Position numbers and translations under genes: made by a program. From Romboutsia ilealis (lineage in GTDB: Bacteria > Bacillota > Clostridia > Peptostreptococcales > Peptostreptococcaceae): a stretch of DNA of 64,000 bases. Shown here piece after piece: positions 18,173 through 28,045 of this stretch. The notes under the pieces were generated by a model. It was not told where the DNA came from. It ran no database searches and saw only the letters and a program-made list of their open reading frames with translations. Each line of letters opens with the position of its first letter. Position 1 is the first letter of the stretch. The DNA is taken from the NCBI RefSeq assembly GCF_900015215.1, contig NZ_LN555523.1, positions 502,415 to 566,414 on the forward strand, given 5' to 3'.

Positions 18173-19174
18173 TTGATAGTACAAAAGAATTTCATAATTA
18201 AGGAAGAAACATTTGAAAGAGAGTTATTTGGCAATTTTGATGAAAATATTAAATTAATAGAGGAAGCATTAAAGATTGATGTTATTTTAAGAGAAGGTAA
18301 TATAGTTTTAATGGGAGAAGAAAAAAATGTTAATAAAGCATTAAAACTTATGACAGAACTGCATCAAAGTGTATCAAATGGTAAAAATCTAGATAAACAA
18401 AGTATTTCTTACTCATTATCTTTATTACTTGAAGGGAATGAAGATAAATTAAAGGAATTAGAAGATACAATTGTTTTAACTCAAAAGGGAAAAGCAGTTC
18501 AGCCTAAAACTTTAGGTCAAAAAGAATACATAAACTTGATAAAAAATAATGATATAACTTTTGGTGTAGGTCCAGCTGGTACAGGTAAAACATATTTAGC
18601 AGTAGCTATGGCGGTAAAAGCATTTAAAAGAGATGAGGTTAGTAGAATAATACTTACAAGACCAGCTGTTGAAGCAGGGGAAAATCTAGGTTTTTTACCA
18701 GGTGATTTAAAAGATAAAGTAGATCCTTATTTAAGACCATTATATGATGCGTTATTTGACATGCTAGGTGCAGATAAGTTTAATAAATATCTAGAAAGAG
18801 GACTAATAGAGGTAGCACCACTTGCATTTATGAGAGGAAGAACTTTAGATAATGCATTTATTATATTAGATGAAGCTCAAAATACGACTAGAGAGCAAAT
18901 GAAGATGTTTTTAACTAGATTAGGATTTGGATCTAAGGCAGTAGTAACTGGAGATTTAACTCAAACTGACTTACCTGATAATAAAAGAAGTGGTTTACTT
19001 CATGCTAGAGATGTACTAAAAGGTGTAGAAGGTATAGGAAGTATAACTTTAACTGAAAGAGATGTTGTTAGACATGCTTTAGTTCAAAGAATTATAGTAG
19101 CTTATGATAAGTATGATAAAAAGCAAGAAGAAATAAAAAATAAGAGACAAGAAAAAAATACTAAGAAAAAATAA
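18173..19174 (+). CDS. phoH: PhoH-family ATPase
   Basis: The protein has 333 residues, a KH-like N-terminal region and a P-loop ATPase with Walker A GPAGTGKTYLAVA and Walker B FIILDEAQNTT. The ALVQRI motif near the C terminus and VTGDLTQTDLP are the PhoH signatures. The family is linked to RNA metabolism, often with YbeY, which follows after 23 nt. It starts at TTG 18173 after AAGGAGGAA. In many Firmicutes the 7TM-HD gene yqfF (pgpH) lies between phoH and ybeY; it is absent here. Confidence 0.93.
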   Translation: MIVQKNFIIKEETFERELFGNFDENIKLIEEALKIDVILREGNIVLMGEEKNVNKALKLMTELHQSVSNGKNLDKQSISYSLSLLLEGNEDKLKELEDTIVLTQKGKAVQPKTLGQKEYINLIKNNDITFGVGPAGTGKTYLAVAMAVKAFKRDEVSRIILTRPAVEAGENLGFLPGDLKDKVDPYLRPLYDALFDMLGADKFNKYLERGLIEVAPLAFMRGRTLDNAFIILDEAQNTTREQMKMFLTRLGFGSKAVVTGDLTQTDLPDNKRSGLLHARDVLKGVEGIGSITLTERDVVRHALVQRIIVAYDKYDKKQEEIKNKRQEKNTKKK

Positions 19175-19197
19175 ACAAAGGAAAAAAGGTGAGACAA

Positions 19198-19656
19198 ATG
19201 GAACTTATAATAGATGATAGACAAGATAAACTAAATGTGACTGAAGAATTAATAGAAAAAATAAAAGATATAATAATTGAATGTTTAGATTATGAAGGGT
19301 ATGATGATGATTATGAAGTAAGCTTATCTTTTGTAGATAATAAAGAAATACATGAGTTAAATAAACAGTTTAGAGGTATAGATAGACCTACAGATGTATT
19401 ATCATTTCCTATGTTAAGTGATGATTTTGATATAGAATTAGAAGAAGAATCATTAGGTGATATAGTAATATCTTTAGAAAGAGCATTTGAGCAAAGTAAA
19501 GAATATAATCATAGCTTTGAGAGAGAAGTTTGTTTTTTAGTTTGTCATAGCACATTCCATCTTTTAGGATATGATCATGACACAGAAGAAAATACAAAAC
19601 AGATGAGAGAAAAGGAAGAATATATACTAAATAAGCTAAACATAACGAGGGAGTAG
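19198..19656 (+). CDS. ybeY: Endoribonuclease / rRNA maturation factor YbeY
   Basis: YbeY is a zinc metalloprotein acting in 16S rRNA 3' maturation and ribosome quality control. The diagnostic H-x3-H-x5-H motif is seen as HSTFHLLGYDH, and RPTDVLSFP is the second family signature. I take the ATG at 19198 (152 residues) following AAAAGGTGAG; a GTG three codons upstream is part of that site. It lies between phoH and dgkA in the standard order. Confidence 0.95.
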   Translation: MELIIDDRQDKLNVTEELIEKIKDIIIECLDYEGYDDDYEVSLSFVDNKEIHELNKQFRGIDRPTDVLSFPMLSDDFDIELEEESLGDIVISLERAFEQSKEYNHSFEREVCFLVCHSTFHLLGYDHDTEENTKQMREKEEYILNKLNITRE

Positions 19657-19661
19657 GCTTT

Positions 19662-20378
19662 ATGAAAAAAACTAAAACTCGTCAAGGTATAATTAAAGCC
19701 TTTAATGCGGCTATAGAAGGTATAATATATACTTTTAAATTTGAAAGGAATATGAAAATACATTACTTCTTAGCTGTAATGGTATTAACAGCAAGTTTAT
19801 TTTTAGGTTTGGATAGATTTGAAATGATACTATTGGTATTTGCAATAAGTTTAGTTGTAATAGCTGAAATGTTTAATACTGCTATAGAAAAAACCATAGA
19901 CATGATAACAGATGAGTATCATATTTTAGCTAAAATAGCTAAAGATGTTGCGGCAGGTGGAGTTTTAATAGCGGCTTTAAATTCTGCAGTAGTAGGATAT
20001 TTGTTATTTTATAATAAGTTAACAGATTTATCTAATTCTGTACTAAATAGTATTAGACAATCTCAAATACATTTAACATTAATTTGTATTATTTTAGTTT
20101 TGATAGCAGTAGTAGTTGTAAAAGCTCTTACAGCGACAGGAACACCTTTAAAGGGTGGAATGCCAAGTGGGCATACTGCACTTGCATTTGCTATAGCAAC
20201 AGCTATAACTTTTTTTGGAGAAAAAGTAGTAGCTTCAACTTTAGCATATTTAATGGCAGTGTTAGTTGCACAAAGTAGGATAGAGGGTAATATACATACC
20301 TTTTGGGAAACTGTTGCAGGTGGATTATTAGGAACGTTAATAACGATATTAGTATTCCAGATTCAATTATTAGTGTAA
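19662..20378 (+). CDS. dgkA: Fused undecaprenol/diacylglycerol kinase (DgkA) - PAP2 phosphatase
   Basis: This 238-residue membrane protein has two enzyme domains. Residues ~1-115 are the DgkA/UdpK type (FKFERNMKIHYF, then EMFNTAIEKTIDMITDEYH with the catalytic Glu). Residues ~125-238 are PAP2-like, with KGGMPSGHTALAF (the SGH motif) and RIEGNIHTFWETVAGG (the R-x5-H-x3-D-like motif, with E replacing D). Kinase plus phosphatase on one chain suggests interconversion of undecaprenol and undecaprenyl phosphate (inference). It starts 5 nt after ybeY. Confidence 0.88.
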   Translation: MKKTKTRQGIIKAFNAAIEGIIYTFKFERNMKIHYFLAVMVLTASLFLGLDRFEMILLVFAISLVVIAEMFNTAIEKTIDMITDEYHILAKIAKDVAAGGVLIAALNSAVVGYLLFYNKLTDLSNSVLNSIRQSQIHLTLICIILVLIAVVVVKALTATGTPLKGGMPSGHTALAFAIATAITFFGEKVVASTLAYLMAVLVAQSRIEGNIHTFWETVAGGLLGTLITILVFQIQLLV

Positions 20379-20431
20379 TGGTTATATTAATACAAAATAT
20401 AAATTATTTTATTCTTAATATTTAATGAGAT

Positions 20432-20461
20432 AAAAAAGAAGCCTTCACGACTTCTTTTTTT
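20432..20461 (+). terminator. Intrinsic terminator after dgkA
   Basis: Arms AAAAAAGAAG / CTTCTTTTTT around a 9-nt loop end the yqfC-dgkA operon. Confidence 0.8.
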
Positions 20462-21097
20462 ATGCTATAATGTAAGATACTAAATAAAATAATAATTATA
20501 TTAATAGATATGTTCTAATTCTATATTATAAAATAATTTTATATTATGGTACTTTTGAATAATACAAAATAATAATTTTATTTAATGAAATATTTTAATT
20601 AAAACATACAAAAATATTTACTGATATTTTTTTATAATATAAGTTTATGTGTATAAAATAAATTAATTTATAAAAATAGGCGAAAGTAAACAAGAAATAA
20701 AAATGTGTATAAATAATTATTTCAATTATCTAAATATATGATAAAAAACGTCTGCGTTTTATATTTTAAATTTAGTATAGAAATTGTAGTTTTGATTAAA
20801 TATGATTACAGAATGAATGATATTTATAGTAACTGAATATGATTAGATAAGAGTTTTATTTAAAACTATTTCAAAGTATATCAGGACAATAGATGGAAAA
20901 ATTTAAATTAAGCTCTACGTATCATTAAAAAATAAGTATATAGATAATGATAGAAGTTTGATTAAATATAAGAATAATCGGATATTCAGAAGATAAAATA
21001 ATAAAAATAACTATAAGAGATTTAGTTAAATATTATTTATAGAGTATCGAATTCCATAAAAATAAATAACAAAAGATAATGATAGGAGAAATACAAC
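20462..21097. other. 636-nt AT-rich spacer between dgkA and era
   Basis: Many Firmicutes carry cdd (cytidine deaminase) here; I see neither the gene nor a recognisable remnant. One small hairpin (AAAACGTCTGCGTTTT, near 20,747) and no convincing ORF. The era promoter must lie in the right half but I cannot point to it. Confidence 0.5.
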
Positions 21098-21988
21098 ATG
21101 TTTAAATCAGGATTTGTTAGTATAGTAGGAAGACCGAATGTAGGAAAATCTACTTTAATGAACAATGTAGTTGGGGAAAAAATAGCTATAATGAGTGACA
21201 AACCTCAGACTACAAGAAATACAATACAAGCAGTATATACAGATGAAGAGGCTCAAGTAGTATTTTTAGATACGCCTGGAATACATAAGCCAAAAAATAA
21301 ATTAGGTGAATTTATGGTTAAGTCTGCAACAGATGCATTTAAAAATGTAGACTTAGTATTATTTGTTGTAGACGAATCTAAAAAAATAGGACCTGGAGAC
21401 AGAAAAATTATAGATGACTTAAAGAATGTAAAAACTCCAGTTGTTTTAGTTTTAAATAAAATTGATCAATTAAACGAAGAAGAATTATTTGATTTAATGA
21501 AAATGTATAATGCTGAAGGTATATTTGAGCAAATAGTACCAATATCAGCATTAAAGGGAAGAAATATAAATGAACTTTTAAAAGTTATAAAAAAACATTT
21601 AGAAGAAGGACCTCAATACTTCCCAGATTATATGATAACAGACCAACCGGAAAGAGTCTTAGTATCAGAGCTTATAAGAGAAAAGGTATTACATTATGTA
21701 CATGATGAAGTACCTCATGGAGTAGCTGTTGAAATAGAAAGAATGAAATCAAGACAAGATAAAGAAATAGTTGATATATCAGCTGTAATATATTGTGAAA
21801 GAGATTCACATAAAGGTATAATAATAGGTAAAAATGGTAGAAAATTAAAAGGTATAGGAAAATCAGCTAGAGCTGATATAGAATTACTTTTAGGATCTCA
21901 AGCAAATCTTCAATTATGGGTAAAAGTAAAAGAAAATTGGAGAAACTTACAAAATTATGTAAGTAATTTTGGATATACTGAAAAATAA
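21098..21988 (+). CDS. era: GTPase Era
   Basis: Era binds the 3' end of 16S rRNA during 30S assembly. The protein is 296 residues. G1 is GRPNVGKSTLMN, G3 is DTPGIHKPK, G4 is NKID, and the C-terminal KH domain contains the GKNGRKLKGIGK RNA-binding loop. The ATG follows TAGGAG. A long AT-rich gap separates it from dgkA, so it has its own promoter; mgtE follows after 11 nt. Confidence 0.97.
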   Translation: MFKSGFVSIVGRPNVGKSTLMNNVVGEKIAIMSDKPQTTRNTIQAVYTDEEAQVVFLDTPGIHKPKNKLGEFMVKSATDAFKNVDLVLFVVDESKKIGPGDRKIIDDLKNVKTPVVLVLNKIDQLNEEELFDLMKMYNAEGIFEQIVPISALKGRNINELLKVIKKHLEEGPQYFPDYMITDQPERVLVSELIREKVLHYVHDEVPHGVAVEIERMKSRQDKEIVDISAVIYCERDSHKGIIIGKNGRKLKGIGKSARADIELLLGSQANLQLWVKVKENWRNLQNYVSNFGYTEK

Positions 21989-21999
21989 AGGTGAATTAT

Positions 22000-23379
22000 A
22001 TGGATAGGAAACAGGATGCTTCCAAAGATTTATTAAGTGAAGTAACAATATTAATTGAAAATAACAAAATACTAGAACTTAGAGAATTACTTGAAGAATA
22101 TCATATAATAGATATATTCGATATAATGGAAAATCTAGAAGAAAATGATAAAATAAAATTATTTGAAGTACTTCCTTTAGATATGGCAGCTTCTATATTA
22201 GAAGAAAGCGATGTTGAGTTTTTTAGTAATATATTATCAAAATTAGATACAGAACATAAAAAAAATATATTAGAATTAATGTCTCTTGATGATATGGCAG
22301 ATATATTAAGTCAGTTAGAGGAAGATGAACGAGAAGATATAATGGAGCTTTTAAGTCAAAAAGATGCAGATGATGTAAAAGAACTATTAATATATGAGGA
22401 AGAATCAACTGGCGGAATAATGACAACTGGATATGTACAGATTAATGAATACATGACGGTTAAAGAAGCAATATCTCATATGAGAGAATATGCAGAAGAT
22501 GCAGAGACTATATATTATGTATATGTAGTTGACAATGAAGAAAGATTAGTAGGAGTCTTATCGCTAAGAGAATTAATAGTTGCTAGAGAGAGTAATATAG
22601 TAAAAGACTTAATGAGTGAGAATATAATATCTGTCTTTGTAGATGAAGATAGAGAGGAAGCAGTTAGACTAGTTTCAAAATATAATTTAATAGCAATACC
22701 TGTTATAGATAGAGAACACAAATTAAAAGGTATAATTACAGTCGATGATATAATAGATGTAATGGAAGAAGAAGCAACAGAAGACATGTATAAGTTTGCA
22801 GGAACTTCAGAACAAGAAAGAGATATAGCACAAAATATAAATAAAACACCAACAGAGCAAATATTTTCATCTGTAAGGGCAAGAATACCATGGTTAATAA
22901 TTACGTTATTAGCAGGTCTTTTATCAAGTGCGATACTTTCAAATTTAGACTTTATAATGAATCCTAAATATGCATCTTTAGTATTTTTTATACCTGTAGT
23001 ATTAGGTATGGGAGGCAATATAGGAACTCAGTCATCGGCCCTTGCTGTAATGAGCTTATCTAATAAGGATCTAGATTTTAATAACGTTATAAGAGAAGCC
23101 ATAGTAGGAATTATTACAGGTATAATATGTAGTTTAATAGTTAGTATTATAGTATTTATATTTATAAAAGATATAAATATAGTATTAGTTGTAACTGTAT
23201 CGTTATTTATAAATATGATTGTTGGGGCTATGATAGGTGGATTTATGCCTATATTATTTAAAAAATTAGATGCAGACCCATCTATTATATCAGCTCCAGT
23301 TATAGCTACAGTGCTTGATATAACTGGAATAACAATATATTTAGTAACGACAACTATAATATTGTCAAAAATTGCCTAA
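22000..23379 (+). CDS. mgtE: Magnesium transporter MgtE
   Basis: This is a 459-residue Mg2+ channel. The N-terminal superhelical MgtE_N domain is a series of acidic repeats (LEENDKIKLFEVLPLDMAA), then two CBS domains (from GGIMTTGYVQ to VDDIIDVMEEEATEDM), the plug helix, and five membrane helices with the pore signature GMGGNIGTQSSALAV. I take the ATG at 22000 following AAAGGTGAA. The CBS/N domains sense cytoplasmic Mg2+. It is placed directly after era. Confidence 0.95.
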   Translation: MDRKQDASKDLLSEVTILIENNKILELRELLEEYHIIDIFDIMENLEENDKIKLFEVLPLDMAASILEESDVEFFSNILSKLDTEHKKNILELMSLDDMADILSQLEEDEREDIMELLSQKDADDVKELLIYEEESTGGIMTTGYVQINEYMTVKEAISHMREYAEDAETIYYVYVVDNEERLVGVLSLRELIVARESNIVKDLMSENIISVFVDEDREEAVRLVSKYNLIAIPVIDREHKLKGIITVDDIIDVMEEEATEDMYKFAGTSEQERDIAQNINKTPTEQIFSSVRARIPWLIITLLAGLLSSAILSNLDFIMNPKYASLVFFIPVVLGMGGNIGTQSSALAVMSLSNKDLDFNNVIREAIVGIITGIICSLIVSIIVFIFIKDINIVLVVTVSLFINMIVGAMIGGFMPILFKKLDADPSIISAPVIATVLDITGITIYLVTTTIILSKIA

Positions 23380-23396
23380 TAACTTAATGTATTATT

Positions 23397-23447
23397 TACC
23401 CTCTTCTTACTAAGAATATAACTATAACCGTAAGAAGGGGGTTTTTT
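23397..23447 (+). terminator. Intrinsic terminator after mgtE
   Basis: Arms ACCCTCTTCTTAC / GTAAGAAGGGGGT with a 19-nt loop and T6. Its T-run lies only a few bases before the yqzL start, so the stem may also affect initiation there. Confidence 0.8.
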
Positions 23448-23451
23448 AAAA

Positions 23452-23607
23452 ATGAACAATTTATGTTGGGAAGTTTTTAAAAAGACGGGTAGTATAGAAG
23501 CATATCTATATTTAAGTGACTGTAAAAACTTGCATGAAGAAACTGATGGATTAAGGGAGATAGATAACACCGATGATAATACTGAACACCCAGGGGATAG
23601 TACTTAA
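23452..23607 (+). CDS. yqzL: YqzL-like small protein
   Basis: This 51-residue ORF begins [20 protein letters not shown]. The W-x-V-F-x-x-T-G-x-I-x-x-Y-L pattern is that of the short YqzL proteins found just upstream of recO in Bacillus. It has an acidic C-terminal extension not seen in the Bacillus form I remember. It overlaps the start of recO by 35 nt in another frame. The start codon has only GGGGG of the terminator stem upstream, so expression may be coupled to that hairpin. Confidence 0.7.
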   Translation: MNNLCWEVFKKTGSIEAYLYLSDCKNLHEETDGLREIDNTDDNTEHPGDST

Positions 23608-24346
23608 AGCAGTAAAGTACAAAGAAAATGATGTTATATTAACTTTATTTACGCGTAAGTTAGGAAAAGTATCTGCAATAGCTAAAGGAGCAAAACGAAA
23701 TAAAAGTGCATTGCTTTCGTCAGCTCAACTTTTCTCTTATGCAAATTATACATTAAAAAGAAAAGGAAATATGTATATAGTAAATCAAAGTGATACAATA
23801 AAAAGTTTTTATGATATCTCATATGATATAGAGGCATTTTCATATGCTACCTATATTACTAAACTTGTAGAAAGTTCTACATGCGAGAATCAAACTAATA
23901 ATAGATTATTTATACTACTTGCCCAGACTCTATACTTATATACACAAAAAGATACAGATAAAAAGTTTATAACAAGAGCCTTTGAATTAAAATTTTTAGA
24001 CTATATAGGTTTTAGACCTGTTGTGAACAGATGTAGTAGTTGTGGAAGTAAGGGTATAAAGTCAGCAATTTTCAATATATATGAAGGTGGCTTATTATGT
24101 GACTTATGTAGTAAAAATACTGAAGAAAATATAAAATTGGATGTAACAACTATAAAGCTAATGGAATATATATTAAATAACGATATATTAATATGTAGTA
24201 AAGCTAAAGTATCTAAGTATATAACTTATGAACTAGAAAAAGTTTTAAAGCGATATTTAAATGTTTATATTGATAATATAAACTTTAAATCGCTATATTT
24301 CTTAAAAGATATAGAAAATATAAAGGGAGTTGATAAGGGTGAGTAA
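23573..24346 (+). CDS. recO: DNA repair protein RecO
   Basis: RecO loads RecA with RecR by annealing and displacing SSB. The 257-residue protein has an N-terminal OB fold ([20 protein letters not shown]) and a C-terminal helical domain containing a zinc-type site (CSSCGSKG ... CDLCSK). The ATG lies within the end of yqzL; GGGAGATAG upstream is a workable ribosome-binding site. Its end overlaps the start of the DUF4342 gene by 8 nt. Confidence 0.94.
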   Translation: MIILNTQGIVLKAVKYKENDVILTLFTRKLGKVSAIAKGAKRNKSALLSSAQLFSYANYTLKRKGNMYIVNQSDTIKSFYDISYDIEAFSYATYITKLVESSTCENQTNNRLFILLAQTLYLYTQKDTDKKFITRAFELKFLDYIGFRPVVNRCSSCGSKGIKSAIFNIYEGGLLCDLCSKNTEENIKLDVTTIKLMEYILNNDILICSKAKVSKYITYELEKVLKRYLNVYIDNINFKSLYFLKDIENIKGVDKGE

Positions 24347-24938
24347 CGAAATTACAATAGAAAAGATTGATGCAGTAATACAAAGAGTTCCTAGTGCAAC
24401 ATATGCAGAAGCTAAACAAGCACTTATAGACCATAATGGAGATGTTATAGAATCTATAATAGCATTAGAATCTAATAATACAATAGAAAGCAATTTCTCA
24501 AAGAAAACTAAACAAGCTAAAAAAGCAGTAGAAGATATACTTTCTAAAGATAGCGAAGATTTTAAAGATATAAAAGAACAAGCAAAAGAACTTCTTAAAA
24601 GAAGTAGCGTAATAAGAGTTATAATTGATAGAAATAATAAGGTTATAATGAATATACCTTTAACAGTAGGCGTGGTAGGTGTAGCACTACTTCCTATATA
24701 TACATTAGTTGGATTATCTGCAGCAGTTATAGGAAAGTGTAGAATAAAGATACAAAATGAAGATGACGGCAGTATAGTTGATTTAGGTGAACTAAATGAA
24801 GAAAAACTTAATATGTTAAAGCAAATGATAGTTAACACAGCCAAAGATGTAAAAGATGTTGTAGTAGATAATAAAAAAGATGATAAAGATATAACTGATG
24901 AACTTATTAATGAAGATAATGATAATTTAAATAAATAG
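24339..24938 (+). CDS. DUF4342 protein with UBA-like N terminus
   Basis: The first 45 residues ([23 protein letters not shown]) resemble a UBA/EF-Ts-like three-helix domain. A central segment with a hydrophobic stretch ([20 protein letters not shown]) follows, then a charged, low-complexity tail. This matches DUF4342 proteins; the function is unknown. GTG 24339 is the probable start, with GGGAG 9-10 nt upstream. It overlaps recO, so the two are translationally coupled. Confidence 0.7.
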   Translation: MSNEITIEKIDAVIQRVPSATYAEAKQALIDHNGDVIESIIALESNNTIESNFSKKTKQAKKAVEDILSKDSEDFKDIKEQAKELLKRSSVIRVIIDRNNKVIMNIPLTVGVVGVALLPIYTLVGLSAAVIGKCRIKIQNEDDGSIVDLGELNEEKLNMLKQMIVNTAKDVKDVVVDNKKDDKDITDELINEDNDNLNK

Positions 24939-24952
24939 GATTACCATTTACA

Positions 24953-24981
24953 TTGACAAATTTCGTTTAATTTGATATTCT
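24953..24981 (+). promoter_or_regulatory. Promoter of glyQS
   Basis: TTGACA (24953-24958), a 17-nt spacer and TATTCT (24976-24981). Confidence 0.75.
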
Positions 24982-25003
24982 AAAAGTTAGAAAATAGCTA
25001 TTA

Positions 25004-25034
25004 AGGGCCTTTCGTGTAGACGAAAGGCTTTGTT
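25004..25034 (+). terminator. Leader hairpin upstream of glyQ (possible attenuator)
   Basis: GCCTTTCG / CGAAAGGC with a 6-nt loop followed by TTTGTT sits in the 80-nt leader between promoter and glyQ. The leader is too short for a T-box and lacks the AGGGUGGNACCGCG motif, so if this is an attenuator it works differently. Confidence 0.5.
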
Positions 25035-25067
25035 ATATTAAGCAAATTTATTAAAGGAGGTATTATT

Positions 25068-25946
25068 ATGAATTTTCAAGATATGATACTTACATTGCAA
25101 AATTATTGGTCTAAGCAAGGATGTATAATGATGCAACCTTACGATGTAGAAAAAGGTGCAGGAACAATGAATCCTAATACTTTTTTAAGATCATTAGGAC
25201 CAGAGCCTTGGAAGGTTTGCTATGTAGAGCCATCTAGAAGACCGGCAGATGGTAGATACGGTGAAAATCCAAATAGATTATATCAACATCATCAATTCCA
25301 AGTTATTTTAAAGCCATCTCCAGATAACATACAAGAATTATACTTAGGAAGCTTAAAAGCTATCGGTATAGATCCAAATGAACATGATATAAGATTTGTT
25401 GAAGATAACTGGGAATCAACTACAGTTGGAGCTTGGGGACTTGGATGGGAAGTATGGTTAGATGGTATGGAAATAACTCAATTTACATATTTCCAACAAG
25501 TTGGTGGAATAGAATGTGAACTTGAAACAGGAGAAATTACATATGGTCTAGAAAGATTAGCAATGTATATTCAAGAAGTTGATAGTGTTTATGATTTAAA
25601 ATGGAACAATGAAATAACTTATGGAGATGTATTCAAGCATGCTGAATACGAAAACTCTATGTATGCATTTGAAGAATGTGATGCAGATATGTTATTTAAT
25701 TTATTTGATATATATGAAAAAGAAGGTCTTAAGCTAATGGAAAAAGGTCTAGTAATTCCAGCTTATGATTATGTACTAAAATGTTCTCATGCGTTTAATA
25801 CTTTAGATGCAAGAGGAGCTATAGGGGTTAGCCAAAGGGCATCTTTTATAGGGAGAGTTAGAAATATGGCAAGAAATGTTGCAGCAGCATTTGTTAAACA
25901 AAGGGAAGAAATGGGATTCCCACTTTTAAAGGAAGGTGATAAATAA
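25068..25946 (+). CDS. glyQ: Glycyl-tRNA synthetase alpha subunit
   Basis: The 292-residue class II subunit of the heterotetrameric bacterial GlyRS. The N-terminal [36 protein letters not shown] and [14 protein letters not shown] stretches are typical of GlyQ and form the glycine/ATP site. AAAGGAGG precedes the ATG. The stop overlaps the glyS start by one base (TAATG), giving tight coupling. Confidence 0.98.
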   Translation: MNFQDMILTLQNYWSKQGCIMMQPYDVEKGAGTMNPNTFLRSLGPEPWKVCYVEPSRRPADGRYGENPNRLYQHHQFQVILKPSPDNIQELYLGSLKAIGIDPNEHDIRFVEDNWESTTVGAWGLGWEVWLDGMEITQFTYFQQVGGIECELETGEITYGLERLAMYIQEVDSVYDLKWNNEITYGDVFKHAEYENSMYAFEECDADMLFNLFDIYEKEGLKLMEKGLVIPAYDYVLKCSHAFNTLDARGAIGVSQRASFIGRVRNMARNVAAAFVKQREEMGFPLLKEGDK

Positions 25947-28012
25947 TGAATAACTACCTTTTATTTGAAGTTGGTGTTGAAGAATTACCATCAAGATTTG
26001 TAAGCAGCACATTAGATCAAATAAAGAGCAACTTAACTAAGATGTTCAATGAAAATAGAATCGAATTTAGTGATATAAAAACATATGGAACTCCAAGAAG
26101 ATTAACTTTTATAGTTGAAAATATAAGTGAAAAACAAAGTAATTTAGAAGAAGAAGTTAAAGGTCCTTCAAAGAAAATAGCATTAGATGCAGATGGAAAC
26201 TTCACAAAGCCGGCACTTGGGTTTATGAAGAGTAAAGGTATAAAAGAAGAAGATGTTGTTTTCAAAACTGTAGGAAAAGATGAGTACATATTTGGAACTA
26301 TAAGACAAGAAGGTAAGGAAACTAGTGAAGTTTTAAAAACTATATTACCTGAAGCTGTAAAAAATGTAACTTTCCCTAAAGCTATGCGTTGGGGTGGAAA
26401 AAATATGAGATTTGCAAGACCGATAAGATGGATGGTTACTTTACTAAATGACAATGTATTAGAAATAGATTTAGAAGGAATAAAATCATCTAATGTTACA
26501 AAAGGTCATAGATTCTTAGGAAAAGATGAATTTGAAGTTAATTCATTAGAAGATTACCTAACAAAATTAGAAGAAAACTTCGTAATATTAGACCAAGATA
26601 AGAGAAAAGAACTTATAAGAAAGCAATGTATAGAAGTTGCTAACTCTTTAGGTGGAGAAGTTGAATTTGATGAAGACTTATTAGAAGAAGTAACTCATTT
26701 AGTTGAATATCCAACAGCATTTTATGGAGAATTCAATGAAGATTATATTAAACTTCCAAAAGAAGTTGTAACAACACCTATGCAACAACATCAAAGATAT
26801 TTCCCTGTTGTTAAAAATGGTAAACTACTACCTAATTTTATAGCAGTTAGAAATGGAAATGATTATAGAATAGACAAAGTTAAGGCAGGAAACGAAAAAG
26901 TTTTAGTTGCTAGGCTTGAAGATGCATTATTCTTCTACAAAGAAGATACTAAAAAAAGTTTAGAAAGCTATATAGAGAAGTTAAAGAGTGTAGTATTCCA
27001 AGCTAAACTTGGAACAGTATACGATAAAACTTTAAGAATAGAAAATTTAAGCTCTAATATAATAGATTTATTAAACTTACAACAAGATAAAGATGATGCC
27101 AAAAGAGCAGCTAAGCTTTGTAAGGCAGACTTAGTTACAGGTATGGTGTTTGAATTTACAGAGCTTCAAGGGATAATGGGTAGAGAGTACGCTAGAGTAA
27201 GTGGCGAAAATGAAGCTGTTTGTGAAGCTATATTTGAACATTATTTACCAAGATTTGCAGGAGATATACTTCCTAAAACTAATGCAGGGATAGCTTTATC
27301 TATAGCTGATAAGTTAGACTCTATAGCTGGGTTCTTTGCAATAGGAATACAACCAACTGGTTCTCAAGATCCATATGCTTTAAGACGTCAAGCATTAGGG
27401 GTACTTAATATATTAATGGATAGTAAATTAGATATAAACTTAAAGGAATTAGTAGAGTTAGCATTAAATAACTACTCTAATTTAGAATTTAATAAAGAAG
27501 AAGTAGTAAATTCTATAATGGAATTCTTCAAAGAAAGAATAAAAAATCTATTTAGAGATTTAGGTATAAGATATGATGTAATAGATGCAATATTAAGCTC
27601 AGAAATAAATGATATATCAGATATGTATTTAAGAGCTACTGAACTTAATAACTGGTTAGGTAAAGATGAACTAGTTGAAATGTTAACTGCATTTAACAGA
27701 GTTTCTACATTAGCTCAAAAAGCTGTATCTAGTGATGTTAATGAAGAATTATTAAAAGAAGAAGCTGAAATAAACTTATACAAAGAATTTAATAATATAA
27801 AGATTAAAGTTAAAGAATTATTAAATGATAAAAAATACAGTGAAGCACTAGATAGTTTTGCATCATTAAGACCATCTATAGATGCTATGTTTGATAGTGT
27901 GATGGTAATGGATAAGGACGAAGCTATAAAGAATAATAGATTAGGATTATTAAAGCAGATATATGACACAATGTTAAGTATATGTGATTTATCTAAAATA
28001 GTATATAAATAA
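25946..28012 (+). CDS. glyS: Glycyl-tRNA synthetase beta subunit
   Basis: The 688-residue beta subunit recognises tRNA-Gly. LLFEVGVEELPSRFV at the N terminus, TPRRLTFIVENI, FARPIRWMV and QDPYALRRQALGVL are conserved GlyS blocks, and the C-terminal DALR-type anticodon-binding domain is present. It is the last gene of the glyQS operon. Confidence 0.98.
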   Translation: MNNYLLFEVGVEELPSRFVSSTLDQIKSNLTKMFNENRIEFSDIKTYGTPRRLTFIVENISEKQSNLEEEVKGPSKKIALDADGNFTKPALGFMKSKGIKEEDVVFKTVGKDEYIFGTIRQEGKETSEVLKTILPEAVKNVTFPKAMRWGGKNMRFARPIRWMVTLLNDNVLEIDLEGIKSSNVTKGHRFLGKDEFEVNSLEDYLTKLEENFVILDQDKRKELIRKQCIEVANSLGGEVEFDEDLLEEVTHLVEYPTAFYGEFNEDYIKLPKEVVTTPMQQHQRYFPVVKNGKLLPNFIAVRNGNDYRIDKVKAGNEKVLVARLEDALFFYKEDTKKSLESYIEKLKSVVFQAKLGTVYDKTLRIENLSSNIIDLLNLQQDKDDAKRAAKLCKADLVTGMVFEFTELQGIMGREYARVSGENEAVCEAIFEHYLPRFAGDILPKTNAGIALSIADKLDSIAGFFAIGIQPTGSQDPYALRRQALGVLNILMDSKLDINLKELVELALNNYSNLEFNKEEVVNSIMEFFKERIKNLFRDLGIRYDVIDAILSSEINDISDMYLRATELNNWLGKDELVEMLTAFNRVSTLAQKAVSSDVNEELLKEEAEINLYKEFNNIKIKVKELLNDKKYSEALDSFASLRPSIDAMFDSVMVMDKDEAIKNNRLGLLKQIYDTMLSICDLSKIVYK

Positions 28013-28045
28013 TAAATAGGGGGAGATTGATTCCTCCTATTATTT

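Noticed and set aside
24939-25067. T-box riboswitch upstream of glyQS
   Set aside because: The leader is only ~85 nt and lacks the T-box sequence and specifier stem; only a short terminator-like hairpin is present.
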